Source: an uncultured Mucilaginibacter sp. | Lineage (GTDB): Bacteria > Bacteroidota > Bacteroidia > Sphingobacteriales > Sphingobacteriaceae | Direction: 5' to 3' | Length of the DNA stretch: 32,253 bases | Assembly (NCBI RefSeq): GCF_946481715.1 | Contig: NZ_CAMLOV010000051.1 | Coordinates: 1 to 32,253 of the forward strand | Shown here: piece by piece, positions 24,845-31,621 of the stretch | How the letters are laid out: every line of letters starts with the position of its first letter | Position numbering within the stretch: position 1 is the first letter of the stretch | Translations under genes and position numbers: made by a program | Notes under the pieces: model-generated | The model's database searches: none | What the model saw: the letters and a program-made list of their open reading frames with translations, nothing else | Told to the model about the DNA's origin: nothing

Positions 24845-25378
24845 CTATGCCGAAGCTGCCGCAGCAGCCTGTGCCTGCCGCAATAAAATTAAGTTAACAC
24901 CTATTAAAGCAAGCAAGGGTATGTTTAGCTTCACCTTTTGCGGTAATGCATCTAACATTATTTTAAAAGGTGTTTTTACCCCAAACGGCTTTTGTATAAT
25001 CTGTAGCATATCGCCCTGGGCATCATTGGTTAGTGTTAATGCCTTGGTAAATAGCTTTTTATAAAGATACGTTGCCTCGAAGCCACTATCCAACTTTAGT
25101 AGGGTATCTCTTTTCCACCTTTGCGGTTCGATGGTACCAATGGTTTCATCCTCGCCCTGGTTCAGTAGCATAGCGCACTTAAACCAGCCTTTGTGCTTAA
25201 TAGTCCATAAGCCCTCGGCTGTTTCTATTATGGCATATCTGCGCCAATGGCTTTTATAGCTTAGTTTTCCGTACACAAACTGCCCGTCTGTTAGCTCATA
25301 ATATGGGAAGAACCATTTATGGCGCGTAATAAATAGCTCGTTTGTTTTTATCTGCTCGAATTTTCGAAAATCGTTCAT
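24845..25378 (-). CDS. Small protein with tubby/LURP-one-like pattern and hydrophobic tail (paralogue 2)
   Basis: A 177-aa protein. The frame opens at 25435, but I choose the ATG at 25378: it lies 2 bp after the stop of the SPFH gene, and from it the LTDGQ motif falls at residues 29-33 exactly as in the paralogue at 23990-24490. The upstream extension is only the overlap with the SPFH gene. Visible pattern: [44 protein letters not shown], then further strands and a hydrophobic segment near the C-terminus ([16 protein letters not shown]) followed by an Ala/Gln-rich end. It should sit at the membrane with its domain in the cytosol, possibly with the SPFH protein. Tight coupling to the SPFH gene argues for joint action. 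Function is unknown. Confidence 0.75.
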   Translation of the reverse strand: MNDFRKFEQIKTNELFITRHKWFFPYYELTDGQFVYGKLSYKSHWRRYAIIETAEGLWTIKHKGWFKCAMLLNQGEDETIGTIEPQRWKRDTLLKLDSGFEATYLYKKLFTKALTLTNDAQGDMLQIIQKPFGVKTPFKIMLDALPQKVKLNIPLLALIGVNLILLRQAQAAAAASA

Positions 25379-25380
25379 TA

Positions 25381-26238
25381 TCAATGGTATAAAGTGCCTG
25401 TATTTACAACTGGAGATACGGCACGTTCGCCGCAAAGCACAACCAGCAGGTTGCTCACCATAGCAGCTTTCCGTTCTTCGTCCAGTTCAACTATGTTCTT
25501 TTCGGCCATCTTGTTCAGGGCCATTTCTACCATGCCTACGGCTCCCTCTACAATCAACCGACGGGCAGCTATAATTGCCGATGCCTGTTGGCGTTGCAGC
25601 ATAGCCTGTGCAATTTCCGGAGCGTACGCCAAGTGAGAGATACGTGCCTCAACTACCTCTATACCAGCGCGGTCTAAACGCTCATTTAGTTCTTTTTCCA
25701 GCATGTGGCTCACTTCTTCGGCACCACCGCGGAGGGTTATGCTGGCTGTTTCGTCTTCAATATGGTCGTAAGGGTAGGAGTTTGCGAGGTGGCGCACGGC
25801 CGCCTCGCTTTGTATATTTACGTATTGCAGGTAGTTTTCAACAGCAAAAACTGCTTTTGCTGTTTCTTTTACCTGCCACACAATCACTGCTGCAATTTCA
25901 ATAGGGTTACCTACACTGTCGTTTACTTTTAACTGCTGGCCGTTGAGGTTGAAGGCCCGTAGAGATACTTTCTTTTTTACGGTAAAAGGATTCACCCAAA
26001 AGAAGCCGCCCGATTTAACTGTGCCCAAATAATTCCCAAATAGGATCAATACCCGCGACTCATTAGGATTTACGATGATAAGCCCGGCAAACACAATTAT
26101 AACATCAATAAGGGTAATGATAACACCCGGGATAGGGTTTAAGGTTACAAAGAAATATGCTGCTGCCCCGCCAAGCAAGAAGAATAATAGCAAGGCAATA
26201 TAGCCCGATGGCGCTGTGATAACTTTTTCTGAGTTCAT
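25381..26238 (-). CDS. SPFH/band-7 (stomatin/prohibitin-like) membrane protein
   Basis: A 285-aa membrane protein. Two adjacent hydrophobic segments occupy about residues 12-31 and 34-56, then the SPFH domain starts ([40 protein letters not shown]). The core shows [34 protein letters not shown] and a helix ([24 protein letters not shown]), followed by the [23 protein letters not shown] segment typical of stomatin oligomerisation. SPFH proteins form ring-like assemblies that organise membrane domains and often recruit a partner. It is the first gene of a minus-strand cluster with two related small proteins and a ribbon-helix-helix regulator, and is divergent from the 7TM-HD gene. The partner and task are unknown. 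Confidence 0.9.
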   Translation of the reverse strand: MNSEKVITAPSGYIALLLFFLLGGAAAYFFVTLNPIPGVIITLIDVIIVFAGLIIVNPNESRVLILFGNYLGTVKSGGFFWVNPFTVKKKVSLRAFNLNGQQLKVNDSVGNPIEIAAVIVWQVKETAKAVFAVENYLQYVNIQSEAAVRHLANSYPYDHIEDETASITLRGGAEEVSHMLEKELNERLDRAGIEVVEARISHLAYAPEIAQAMLQRQQASAIIAARRLIVEGAVGMVEMALNKMAEKNIVELDEERKAAMVSNLLVVLCGERAVSPVVNTGTLYH

Positions 26239-26254
26239 GATTGTGTGATTTAAA

Positions 26255-26273
26255 ATGATATCATAAAGATATC
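26255..26273. promoter_or_regulatory. Candidate operator: two GATATC palindromes one helical turn apart
   Basis: The 10-bp palindrome ATGATATCAT (26255-26264) and a second GATATC (26268-26273) have centres 11 bp apart, 17-35 bp before the SPFH start codon. A repressor bound here would cover the SPFH transcription start region. The ribbon-helix-helix protein of the cluster is the obvious candidate (inference). Confidence 0.4.
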
Positions 26274-26324
26274 AACTTTGTTTTGATAAAAACAAGAAAT
26301 AACGCATTTAACCGAAACTTATAT

Positions 26325-26332
26325 TATTTTTG
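26325..26332 (+). promoter_or_regulatory. Possible -7 box of the 7TM-HD gene (TATTTTTG)
   Basis: TATTTTTG matches TAnnTTTG and lies 17 bp before the ATG at 26350. No TTG at the -33 distance is visible, so the call is weak. Confidence 0.3.
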
Positions 26333-26349
26333 ATAGGTTAAACACTTAA

Positions 26350-28419
26350 ATGGCAAAATTATCATCGTCGCGGCAGAGGGCATTACTGCGTAAATACGCG
26401 TTAAATGTTAAGTTTTTTATGATGATAGTGAGCGTAAGCGTAATTGTTTATGCCCTGCCAAAGCAAGCCAAATTTGGCTACGAATACGAAAAAGGCCGCA
26501 TATGGAACCAAAAGGATTTGGTTTCGCCTTACAACTTCGCTATTTTAAAAACCAGCCAGGAAATAGAGGCTGATCAAAAAGCTGCGCTGGCAACTGTTAC
26601 CCCTATATATCAGCTAAACAATGATGTTGGTAAACAGTTAATAGAGGGTTTTAAAACCGATCTCGAAATAAAATGGCATACTGCCGGTATCAGCGATAAA
26701 TTTAAAGCGAAATACCTCCAAATGGGTGTTGATTTATTGACCGAAGTTTACAACCGCGGCGTTTTTAAGCCAAATTCAAAGTATCAGCAAAGCAATCCCA
26801 ATTATAAAGTTACCATATTAGATAACAATATTGCAGTTGAGCGCAACACGGCTGAACTATTTACCCGCGAAACAGCTATAGCGTATTGTGACAATGCCAT
26901 AGGGAAAACCCCCTTTGTAGACAGGGCTTTTTTGTTGAATTTGATACAAGACAGGCTGCAAACAAACCTTACGTACGATTTAAAACTCACATCGCGGTTG
27001 GAACAAGAGGTAGTGGAAAGCCTTTCTATCACTCGTGGGATGGTGCAAAAAGGCGAAACCATCATCAGTAAGGGGTCTGTTATTAATAACGAGGCGTTTC
27101 AAAAGCTTAGTTCATACAAAAAAGCATTTGAAGATAACGCCCGTATAAATGGGAGCCACACGCTGGTATTGCTTGGCCAGTTTTTGCTGGTCGGCCTTGT
27201 AATAACATTGCTGATGATATTCTTGTACCTGTTTAGGCGCGATATTTACGACGATAACCGGTTGGTAAGTTTAATATTATTGGTTGTTACTGCTATGTTG
27301 GCCACTTTATCTCTTGCTATTAAACTACAATGGCCGGGTAATTTGTATTATATACCTTATTGTATTGTACCAATCATCATCCGCATATTATTTGATACCC
27401 GCCTGGCCCTAAATATACATTTGCTGGTGGTATTGGTTGCAGGTTTTTTTGTGCCCAATAGCTTTGAATTCGCCTTTTTTGAGATCACCGCCGGCATGGT
27501 ATCTATATATAGTATTAAAAACCTGCTTCGCCGCGAGCAATTCCTTATATCGGCGCTCATTATCACATTTGCCTATTTCGTGTCGTTTGTAGGGATATCG
27601 TTAGTGCGCGAAGGCTCTTTTTCAAGTATCGACTGGATGGACTTCCTTCCTTTTGCCGGGAGCGTTATGCTGACACTGCTGGCTTACCCGCTTATATACG
27701 CTTTTGAAAAGGTTTTTGCTATAACATCCGATATCACCCTAATCGAACTGACAAATACCAACGCGCCCTTATTGCGCGAAATGGCTTTTAGTGCGCCAGG
27801 TACTTTTCAGCATTCGTTGCAGGTAGCCAACCTGGCCGAGAATGCCATTTATTCTATAGGCGGAAACGCGCTGCTGGTTAGGGCCGGGGCCTTATATCAC
27901 GACATTGGAAAAATGCAAAACCCGCTGTTTTTTATAGAGAACCAAACCTCACACTTCAATCCGCATGATAAGCTGCCTTACGAGGAGAGCGCACAGATCA
28001 TCATACGCCACGTAAGCAAGGGTATAGAAATGGCACGCAAAGCAAACCTGCCGGAGATTGTAATCGATTTTATACGCACCCATCACGGCAATACCAGGGT
28101 CGACTATTTCTATCAGTCGTTTTTAAAGAACTTCCCCGAAAAATTCATTAACGAGAATATTTTCCGCTACCCGGGACCTATACCGTTCTCAAAAGAGGCC
28201 GGTGTTTTGATGCTTGCCGACTCTGTAGAAGCCGCTTCGCGCTCGTTGAAGGAGCCGGATGAAGAATCCATCAGTGTTTTGGTAGATCGCATAGTAAAAT
28301 ACAAACTCGATCAAAATCAACTGAAAGACAGTAACATAACGCTAAAAGACCTCGAAACCATCAAAACTATCTTCAAGCGCATGCTGATGAGTATTTATCA
28401 TGTAAGGATAGATTATTAA
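26350..28419 (+). CDS. 7TM-HD family phosphohydrolase (PgpH-like, c-di-AMP phosphodiesterase family)
   Basis: A 689-aa inner-membrane protein of the 7TMR-HD group. It has an N-terminal membrane segment (FFMMIVSVSVIVYAL), a large external 7TMR-HDED region (to about residue 265) and seven hydrophobic segments (about 270-460). The cytosolic HD domain contains AFSAPGTFQHSLQVANLAE, the metal-binding H517-D518 in GALYHDIGKMQNP, IIIRHVSKGIEMAR and IRTHHGN. Family members such as Listeria PgpH hydrolyse cyclic di-AMP to pApA, linking the second messenger to osmotic and wall stress. All HD metal ligands I could check are present. The gene is divergent from the SPFH cluster with a 111-bp shared control region, and is followed by tRNA-Ser. 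The substrate is assigned from the family. Confidence 0.93.
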   Translation: MAKLSSSRQRALLRKYALNVKFFMMIVSVSVIVYALPKQAKFGYEYEKGRIWNQKDLVSPYNFAILKTSQEIEADQKAALATVTPIYQLNNDVGKQLIEGFKTDLEIKWHTAGISDKFKAKYLQMGVDLLTEVYNRGVFKPNSKYQQSNPNYKVTILDNNIAVERNTAELFTRETAIAYCDNAIGKTPFVDRAFLLNLIQDRLQTNLTYDLKLTSRLEQEVVESLSITRGMVQKGETIISKGSVINNEAFQKLSSYKKAFEDNARINGSHTLVLLGQFLLVGLVITLLMIFLYLFRRDIYDDNRLVSLILLVVTAMLATLSLAIKLQWPGNLYYIPYCIVPIIIRILFDTRLALNIHLLVVLVAGFFVPNSFEFAFFEITAGMVSIYSIKNLLRREQFLISALIITFAYFVSFVGISLVREGSFSSIDWMDFLPFAGSVMLTLLAYPLIYAFEKVFAITSDITLIELTNTNAPLLREMAFSAPGTFQHSLQVANLAENAIYSIGGNALLVRAGALYHDIGKMQNPLFFIENQTSHFNPHDKLPYEESAQIIIRHVSKGIEMARKANLPEIVIDFIRTHHGNTRVDYFYQSFLKNFPEKFINENIFRYPGPIPFSKEAGVLMLADSVEAASRSLKEPDEESISVLVDRIVKYKLDQNQLKDSNITLKDLETIKTIFKRMLMSIYHVRIDY

Positions 28420-28526
28420 TTTTTTTGTGAATGGTTAATTGGTTGATTAAGTGACTGGTTACTTATATTGCATCTGATAAAAACGCATCTCCGCTAAAAC
28501 TCCCGTATATAAAACGAACTTTTTTT

Positions 28527-28555
28527 TTGACAGCTTGCCCGAATTACTATATTTG
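28527..28555 (+). promoter_or_regulatory. Bacteroidota-type promoter of tRNA-Ser
   Basis: TTGACA at 28527-28532 and TATATTTG at 28548-28555 match the -33 (TTG) and -7 (TAnnTTTG) boxes of the Bacteroidota primary sigma factor, 35 bp before the tRNA starts. Confidence 0.7.
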
Positions 28556-28590
28556 CAATCCCGAAAAAAGGGATTTTATTTTTAATGCCT

Positions 28591-28680
28591 GGTGAGGTGC
28601 CTGAGAGGCCGAAAGGATCAGTTTGCTAAACTGACGTACGGGAAACTGTACCGAGGGTTCGAATCCCTCCCTCACCGCCA
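28591..28680 (+). tRNA. tRNA-Ser(GCU)
   Basis: A 90-nt class II tRNA with encoded CCA end. The acceptor stem GGTGAGG pairs with CCTCACC. The anticodon stem TCAGT/ACTGA encloses TTGCTAA, giving anticodon GCU, which reads AGC and AGU. The long variable arm (CGTACGGGAAACTGTACC) is as expected for serine, and the T arm is GAGGG TTCGAAT CCCTC. Discriminator G precedes CCA. Confidence 0.97.
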
Positions 28681-28700
28681 AGGTTGATAACAAACAACAC

Positions 28701-28737
28701 AAAAGCTTGTAATTTATTGAATTACAGGCTTTTTTTT
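28701..28737 (+). terminator. Rho-independent terminator after tRNA-Ser
   Basis: The stem AAAAGCTTGTAAT (28701-28713) pairs with ATTACAGGCTTTT (28721-28733) with one G-U pair and a 7-nt loop, then a T-run to 28737. It starts 20 bp after the tRNA. Confidence 0.75.
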
Positions 28738-28870
28738 GTAAAACACAACATACCCACTTTTCAAAAAAATATTCCTAAACCCCTTGAGTAGCGCTGAAGG
28801 CGTTTAACCTCCCACTGGACTAAAGCATGGGTGTGTACTAAATGGAAAGCCCTGAATACATAAGCAATAA

Positions 28871-29635
28871 TCAGAATGCCGAACGGCTTGCCCCACCATC
28901 AACGGTAACCACCGTACCTGTTACATACTTGGTCCGCGGCGATACGAGGAAAACCGCCATATTCGCCATATCCTGCGGCTCGCCAAAATCGCCCAATGGT
29001 ATTTCGGCCTCCGCAAATTTACGCCGCTCCTCACCCGGAAAATAGGGGCGGATGTTTTCCGTATCAATAAGCCCCGGTTGAAGGCAGTTGACCCTGATGC
29101 CATACTTTCCCAGTTCGCCAGCCAGTTGTTTTGACCACATCACCAATGCAGCCTTAGCAACTGCCGAAACATTTAGCACGCGTAACTCATAGGTGCTGGT
29201 TAAATTCAGTATGCAGCCTTGTTTTCTTTCGATAAAGTGTGGTAATAGTTGCTGGGTCAGCTGCCTCGGGCTTTCAAAATCAAGCCCCATGCCTTTGTTC
29301 CACGGTGCTTCCGGGCCTACAACGTCCACGGGCTGGCTTTGCCCCGCATTGTTAATAAGAATATCAATGTGCCCAAGCGCAGATAAAGCTGCGGCTGCGA
29401 TGTTTTCCGGCCCACCGGGTACTAACAGGTCCTGCGCAAATACGACTGGTTCTGCGCCACCCACGGCATTAACTTCATCTACAAGGCTATCTAATAGTTG
29501 CTGGTTACGGCCGGTGGCGAAAACTCTAACGCCTTCGGCTGCCAATCCCTTAGCTATAGCCCGTCCAATTCCCTGGCTGGCACCTGTTACTACTGCTGTC
29601 TTTTCTTTTAAATAGAGATCCATATTTCGTTTCAT
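28871..29635 (-). CDS. SDR family protein with altered catalytic Tyr
   Basis: A 254-aa classical-length short-chain dehydrogenase/reductase. The cofactor motif is TGASQGIG (17-24), the NNAG motif is at 95-98, and the catalytic Ser region is LNLTSTYE. The catalytic YxxxK reads SAVAK: Lys is at 161, but the Tyr position (157) is Ser, so normal proton transfer may be lost or done by another residue. C-terminal VTVDGGAS is the usual end of the family. A second ATG at 29623 could be the true start. The gene is divergent from an HxlR regulator gene with an 86-bp shared gap, the usual layout for an oxidoreductase controlled by a redox- or electrophile-sensing HxlR protein. The substrate is unknown. 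Confidence 0.88.
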   Translation of the reverse strand: MKRNMDLYLKEKTAVVTGASQGIGRAIAKGLAAEGVRVFATGRNQQLLDSLVDEVNAVGGAEPVVFAQDLLVPGGPENIAAAALSALGHIDILINNAGQSQPVDVVGPEAPWNKGMGLDFESPRQLTQQLLPHFIERKQGCILNLTSTYELRVLNVSAVAKAALVMWSKQLAGELGKYGIRVNCLQPGLIDTENIRPYFPGEERRKFAEAEIPLGDFGEPQDMANMAVFLVSPRTKYVTGTVVTVDGGASRSAF

Positions 29636-29691
29636 TAAAAATTACTCTGCAATAATAATCTGTTGCCTCCAATTTTATAGGTTGCGCAGCC

Positions 29692-29721
29692 ATTTGTACG
29701 GTACTAACAAATATGTAAGTA
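29692..29721. promoter_or_regulatory. Candidate HxlR operator in the SDR/HxlR gap
   Basis: The inverted repeat ATTTGT (29692-29697) with ACAAAT (29707-29712), and an overlapping TACT (29702-29705) with AGTA (29718-29721), lie between the divergent genes, just before the HxlR start. TACT/AGTA-type half sites are known for some HxlR-family regulators (for example YodB). Assignment is by position and symmetry only. Confidence 0.4.
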
Positions 29722-30084
29722 ATGACAGCCAGAAAAGAAAACTCAACCTACACACTCAATGAAAGGTTCATAGTGGAGTGCGACCTAACCTACGCAGCCA
29801 ACAAAATAGGGGGGAGGTGGAAAATTGTGATCATGGATAAATTGGGAAACCGCAAACTCAGATTTGGCGAGCTAAAAAAGGAGTTCCCTTACATCACGGA
29901 ACGCATGCTTACCCTTCAACTAAGGGCGCTGGAGCAGGATGGCCTGGTGAAACGAACGGTTTATGCAGAAGTCCCGCCAAGGGTAGAGTACGAACTTATG
30001 CCAATGGCGTTGGAGTTTCTGCCCATATTTAAGCAACTAAGCGCTTGGGGCAAAAAGTATAAAGAGTTGAACAATGGCGTTTGA
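29722..30084 (+). CDS. HxlR family winged-helix transcriptional regulator
   Basis: A 120-aa DNA-binding protein. It carries a Cys near the N-terminus (C20 in FIVECDLTYAAN) where HxlR proteins often sense electrophiles or oxidants, then IGGRWKIVIMDKLG. The helix-turn-helix is in FGELKKEFPYITERMLTLQL, with the wing in LEQDGLVKRTVYAEVPPRVEYELM. It probably represses or activates the divergent SDR gene and itself through the shared 86-bp region. Length is normal. It is followed after 83 bp by an AraC-type regulator gene on the same strand. Confidence 0.93.
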   Translation: MTARKENSTYTLNERFIVECDLTYAANKIGGRWKIVIMDKLGNRKLRFGELKKEFPYITERMLTLQLRALEQDGLVKRTVYAEVPPRVEYELMPMALEFLPIFKQLSAWGKKYKELNNGV

Positions 30085-30167
30085 CCGGAAATTCCGCAAA
30101 GTGGCTCAATACGCCAATTTGAATTCTTCACATTTTCGTGTTTCTTTGTTCAATAATCCGAGAGTCC

Positions 30168-31004
30168 ATGGAAATTATTCGAGTGCCGGAAGCTACGCGT
30201 TACCAGTCGCGTTTGGAGGCGGGTGATATTACATTTGTTGACTACAAGGACAAGGGCGGCCTGCTGCGAGCTCGTGTACTTTTTGAGCGCTGTGCAGTTA
30301 GTTTTGTACAGAACGGGCAGAAGCAAATTTATCGTGCGGTTGAAAATACTGTTTTGATGCCGGGCTATGGTATGCTGATACCAGAGGGTAACTCCATCAT
30401 TGCGGAACATAGCAAAAATGCCCAACCGTATAACAGTATTATTATTTTCTTTCCCCGAAGCATCGGACAGGAGTTTATTGCGGCCAGGCGTATTAAACCA
30501 TCAGGTAAGCCTGCACATGTTCCTTATGTTGACTTTAAAACAAATACCTATATCACCGAATATGTCCGCCATGTCAGGGCGCTGATTGCCGGATCGCAGC
30601 GGCTTTCCTATGAAATGGCACTTTTGAAAGTAAATGAATTACTTACCGCGTTGAGTGAAATATCACCGGCAATGCTCGCCGGAATGTTCGGAGGAATGCC
30701 TGATGCTTCCTTGAAAAATGTGGTAGAGAACAACCTGAACAGCGGCCTTTCCCTGGACGAACTGGCTTTTTTAACTAACCGCAGCCTTTCTTCTTTCAAA
30801 CGCGATTTCGAAAAGGCCTATGGGGTTTCGCCTCAAAAATACATCCGGGAGCGTAATTTGGAAATGGCCTGTATAGAGTTGGCTAAAGGGAGGTCGGCCA
30901 GCGAACTTTACCTTGACTACGGTTACGGGCACGTCTCCAATTTTAATACTGCTTTCAAACGAAAATATGGCGTTACGCCTGCAGATTACAGGGAAACCGC
31001 CTGA
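30168..31004 (+). CDS. AraC family transcriptional regulator
   Basis: A 278-aa regulator. The frame also opens from a GTG at 30138, but the ATG at 30168 (MEIIRVPEATRYQ) begins the conserved part. Residues 1-170 form a ligand- or partner-binding domain with a beta-rich cupin-like pattern (ENTVLMPGYGMLIPEG). The C-terminal two helix-turn-helix units are clear: LDELAFLTNRSLSSFKRDFEKAYGVSP and ASELYLDYGYGHVSNFNTAFKRKYGVTP, with KYIRERNLEMA as the linking helix. It is upstream of the PEBP and reductase genes on the same strand (74-bp gap) and may control them. The effector is unknown. Confidence 0.93.
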   Translation: MEIIRVPEATRYQSRLEAGDITFVDYKDKGGLLRARVLFERCAVSFVQNGQKQIYRAVENTVLMPGYGMLIPEGNSIIAEHSKNAQPYNSIIIFFPRSIGQEFIAARRIKPSGKPAHVPYVDFKTNTYITEYVRHVRALIAGSQRLSYEMALLKVNELLTALSEISPAMLAGMFGGMPDASLKNVVENNLNSGLSLDELAFLTNRSLSSFKRDFEKAYGVSPQKYIRERNLEMACIELAKGRSASELYLDYGYGHVSNFNTAFKRKYGVTPADYRETA

Positions 31005-31077
31005 TTTGGACTTCTCTCAATAAAGTATGAGCTTTTCGCAACATCTCCGGGAAGCCTGACGGCCGCATATTTGAGGA

Positions 31078-31620
31078 ATGAAAAAACTTCTTCTCTTTGC
31101 GCTGTTCGCTATAAGTTTTCAACGGTTATTTGCTCAGAACTTTACCCTAAAAAGCTCTGATCTCGGAGGCCAGTTCACTAACGAATTTTTAGCCGGTAAC
31201 TTTGGCTGCAATGGCAGCAACCAGTCACCGCAGCTCGACTGGACGGGCGCGCCGGCAGGAACTAAAAGTTTTGCCGTAACAATGTATGATGCCGATGCAC
31301 CCACCGGCAGCGGATTTTGGCATTGGGTGATCGTAGATGTACCTCCATCAGTAACCGAATTGAAACGTGGAGCAGGTGACCTGAAAACCAGATTGGCACC
31401 GGATGGCTGCCTGCAAACCATCAATGATACAGGTAGCCCGGGTTACCTGGGCCCCTGTCCGGGTGAAGGGGATTCACCACATTGCTATCTGATTACCGTC
31501 TATGCGTTAAAAACGGAAAAGCTTGGAACGACCATAAACTCGCCGGCGGCCTTATCATCCTTTATGCTTAATAAAGCGGCTCTTGCAAAAGCCTCGCTGG
31601 TTGTTTATTGCAAACGCTGA
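31078..31620 (+). CDS. Secreted YbhB/YbcL-type PEBP family protein
   Basis: A 180-aa secreted protein with signal peptide MKKLLLFALFAISFQRLFAQ. The PEBP fold is shown by NQSPQLDWTGAPAGTKSFAV, then MYDADAPTGSGFWHWVIVDVP (the DxDAP-type motif), and GPCPGEGDSPHCYLITVYAL (the GPxxP and H-Y region). The family binds phosphorylated or anionic ligands; bacterial YbhB roles are poorly known. It has an odd number of Cys (near residues 43, 117, 127, 137 and the end), which suggests disulfides outside the cytosol. It is joined to the next gene with a 1-bp gap. Confidence 0.92.
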   Translation: MKKLLLFALFAISFQRLFAQNFTLKSSDLGGQFTNEFLAGNFGCNGSNQSPQLDWTGAPAGTKSFAVTMYDADAPTGSGFWHWVIVDVPPSVTELKRGAGDLKTRLAPDGCLQTINDTGSPGYLGPCPGEGDSPHCYLITVYALKTEKLGTTINSPAALSSFMLNKAALAKASLVVYCKR

Positions 31621-31621
31621 T

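Noticed and set aside
24673..25378. A toxin-antitoxin system made of the ribbon-helix-helix protein and its neighbour
   Set aside because: The upstream neighbour has a hydrophobic tail and no toxin-family motif, and it has a paralogue in the same cluster. The cluster is better explained as an SPFH-linked unit.
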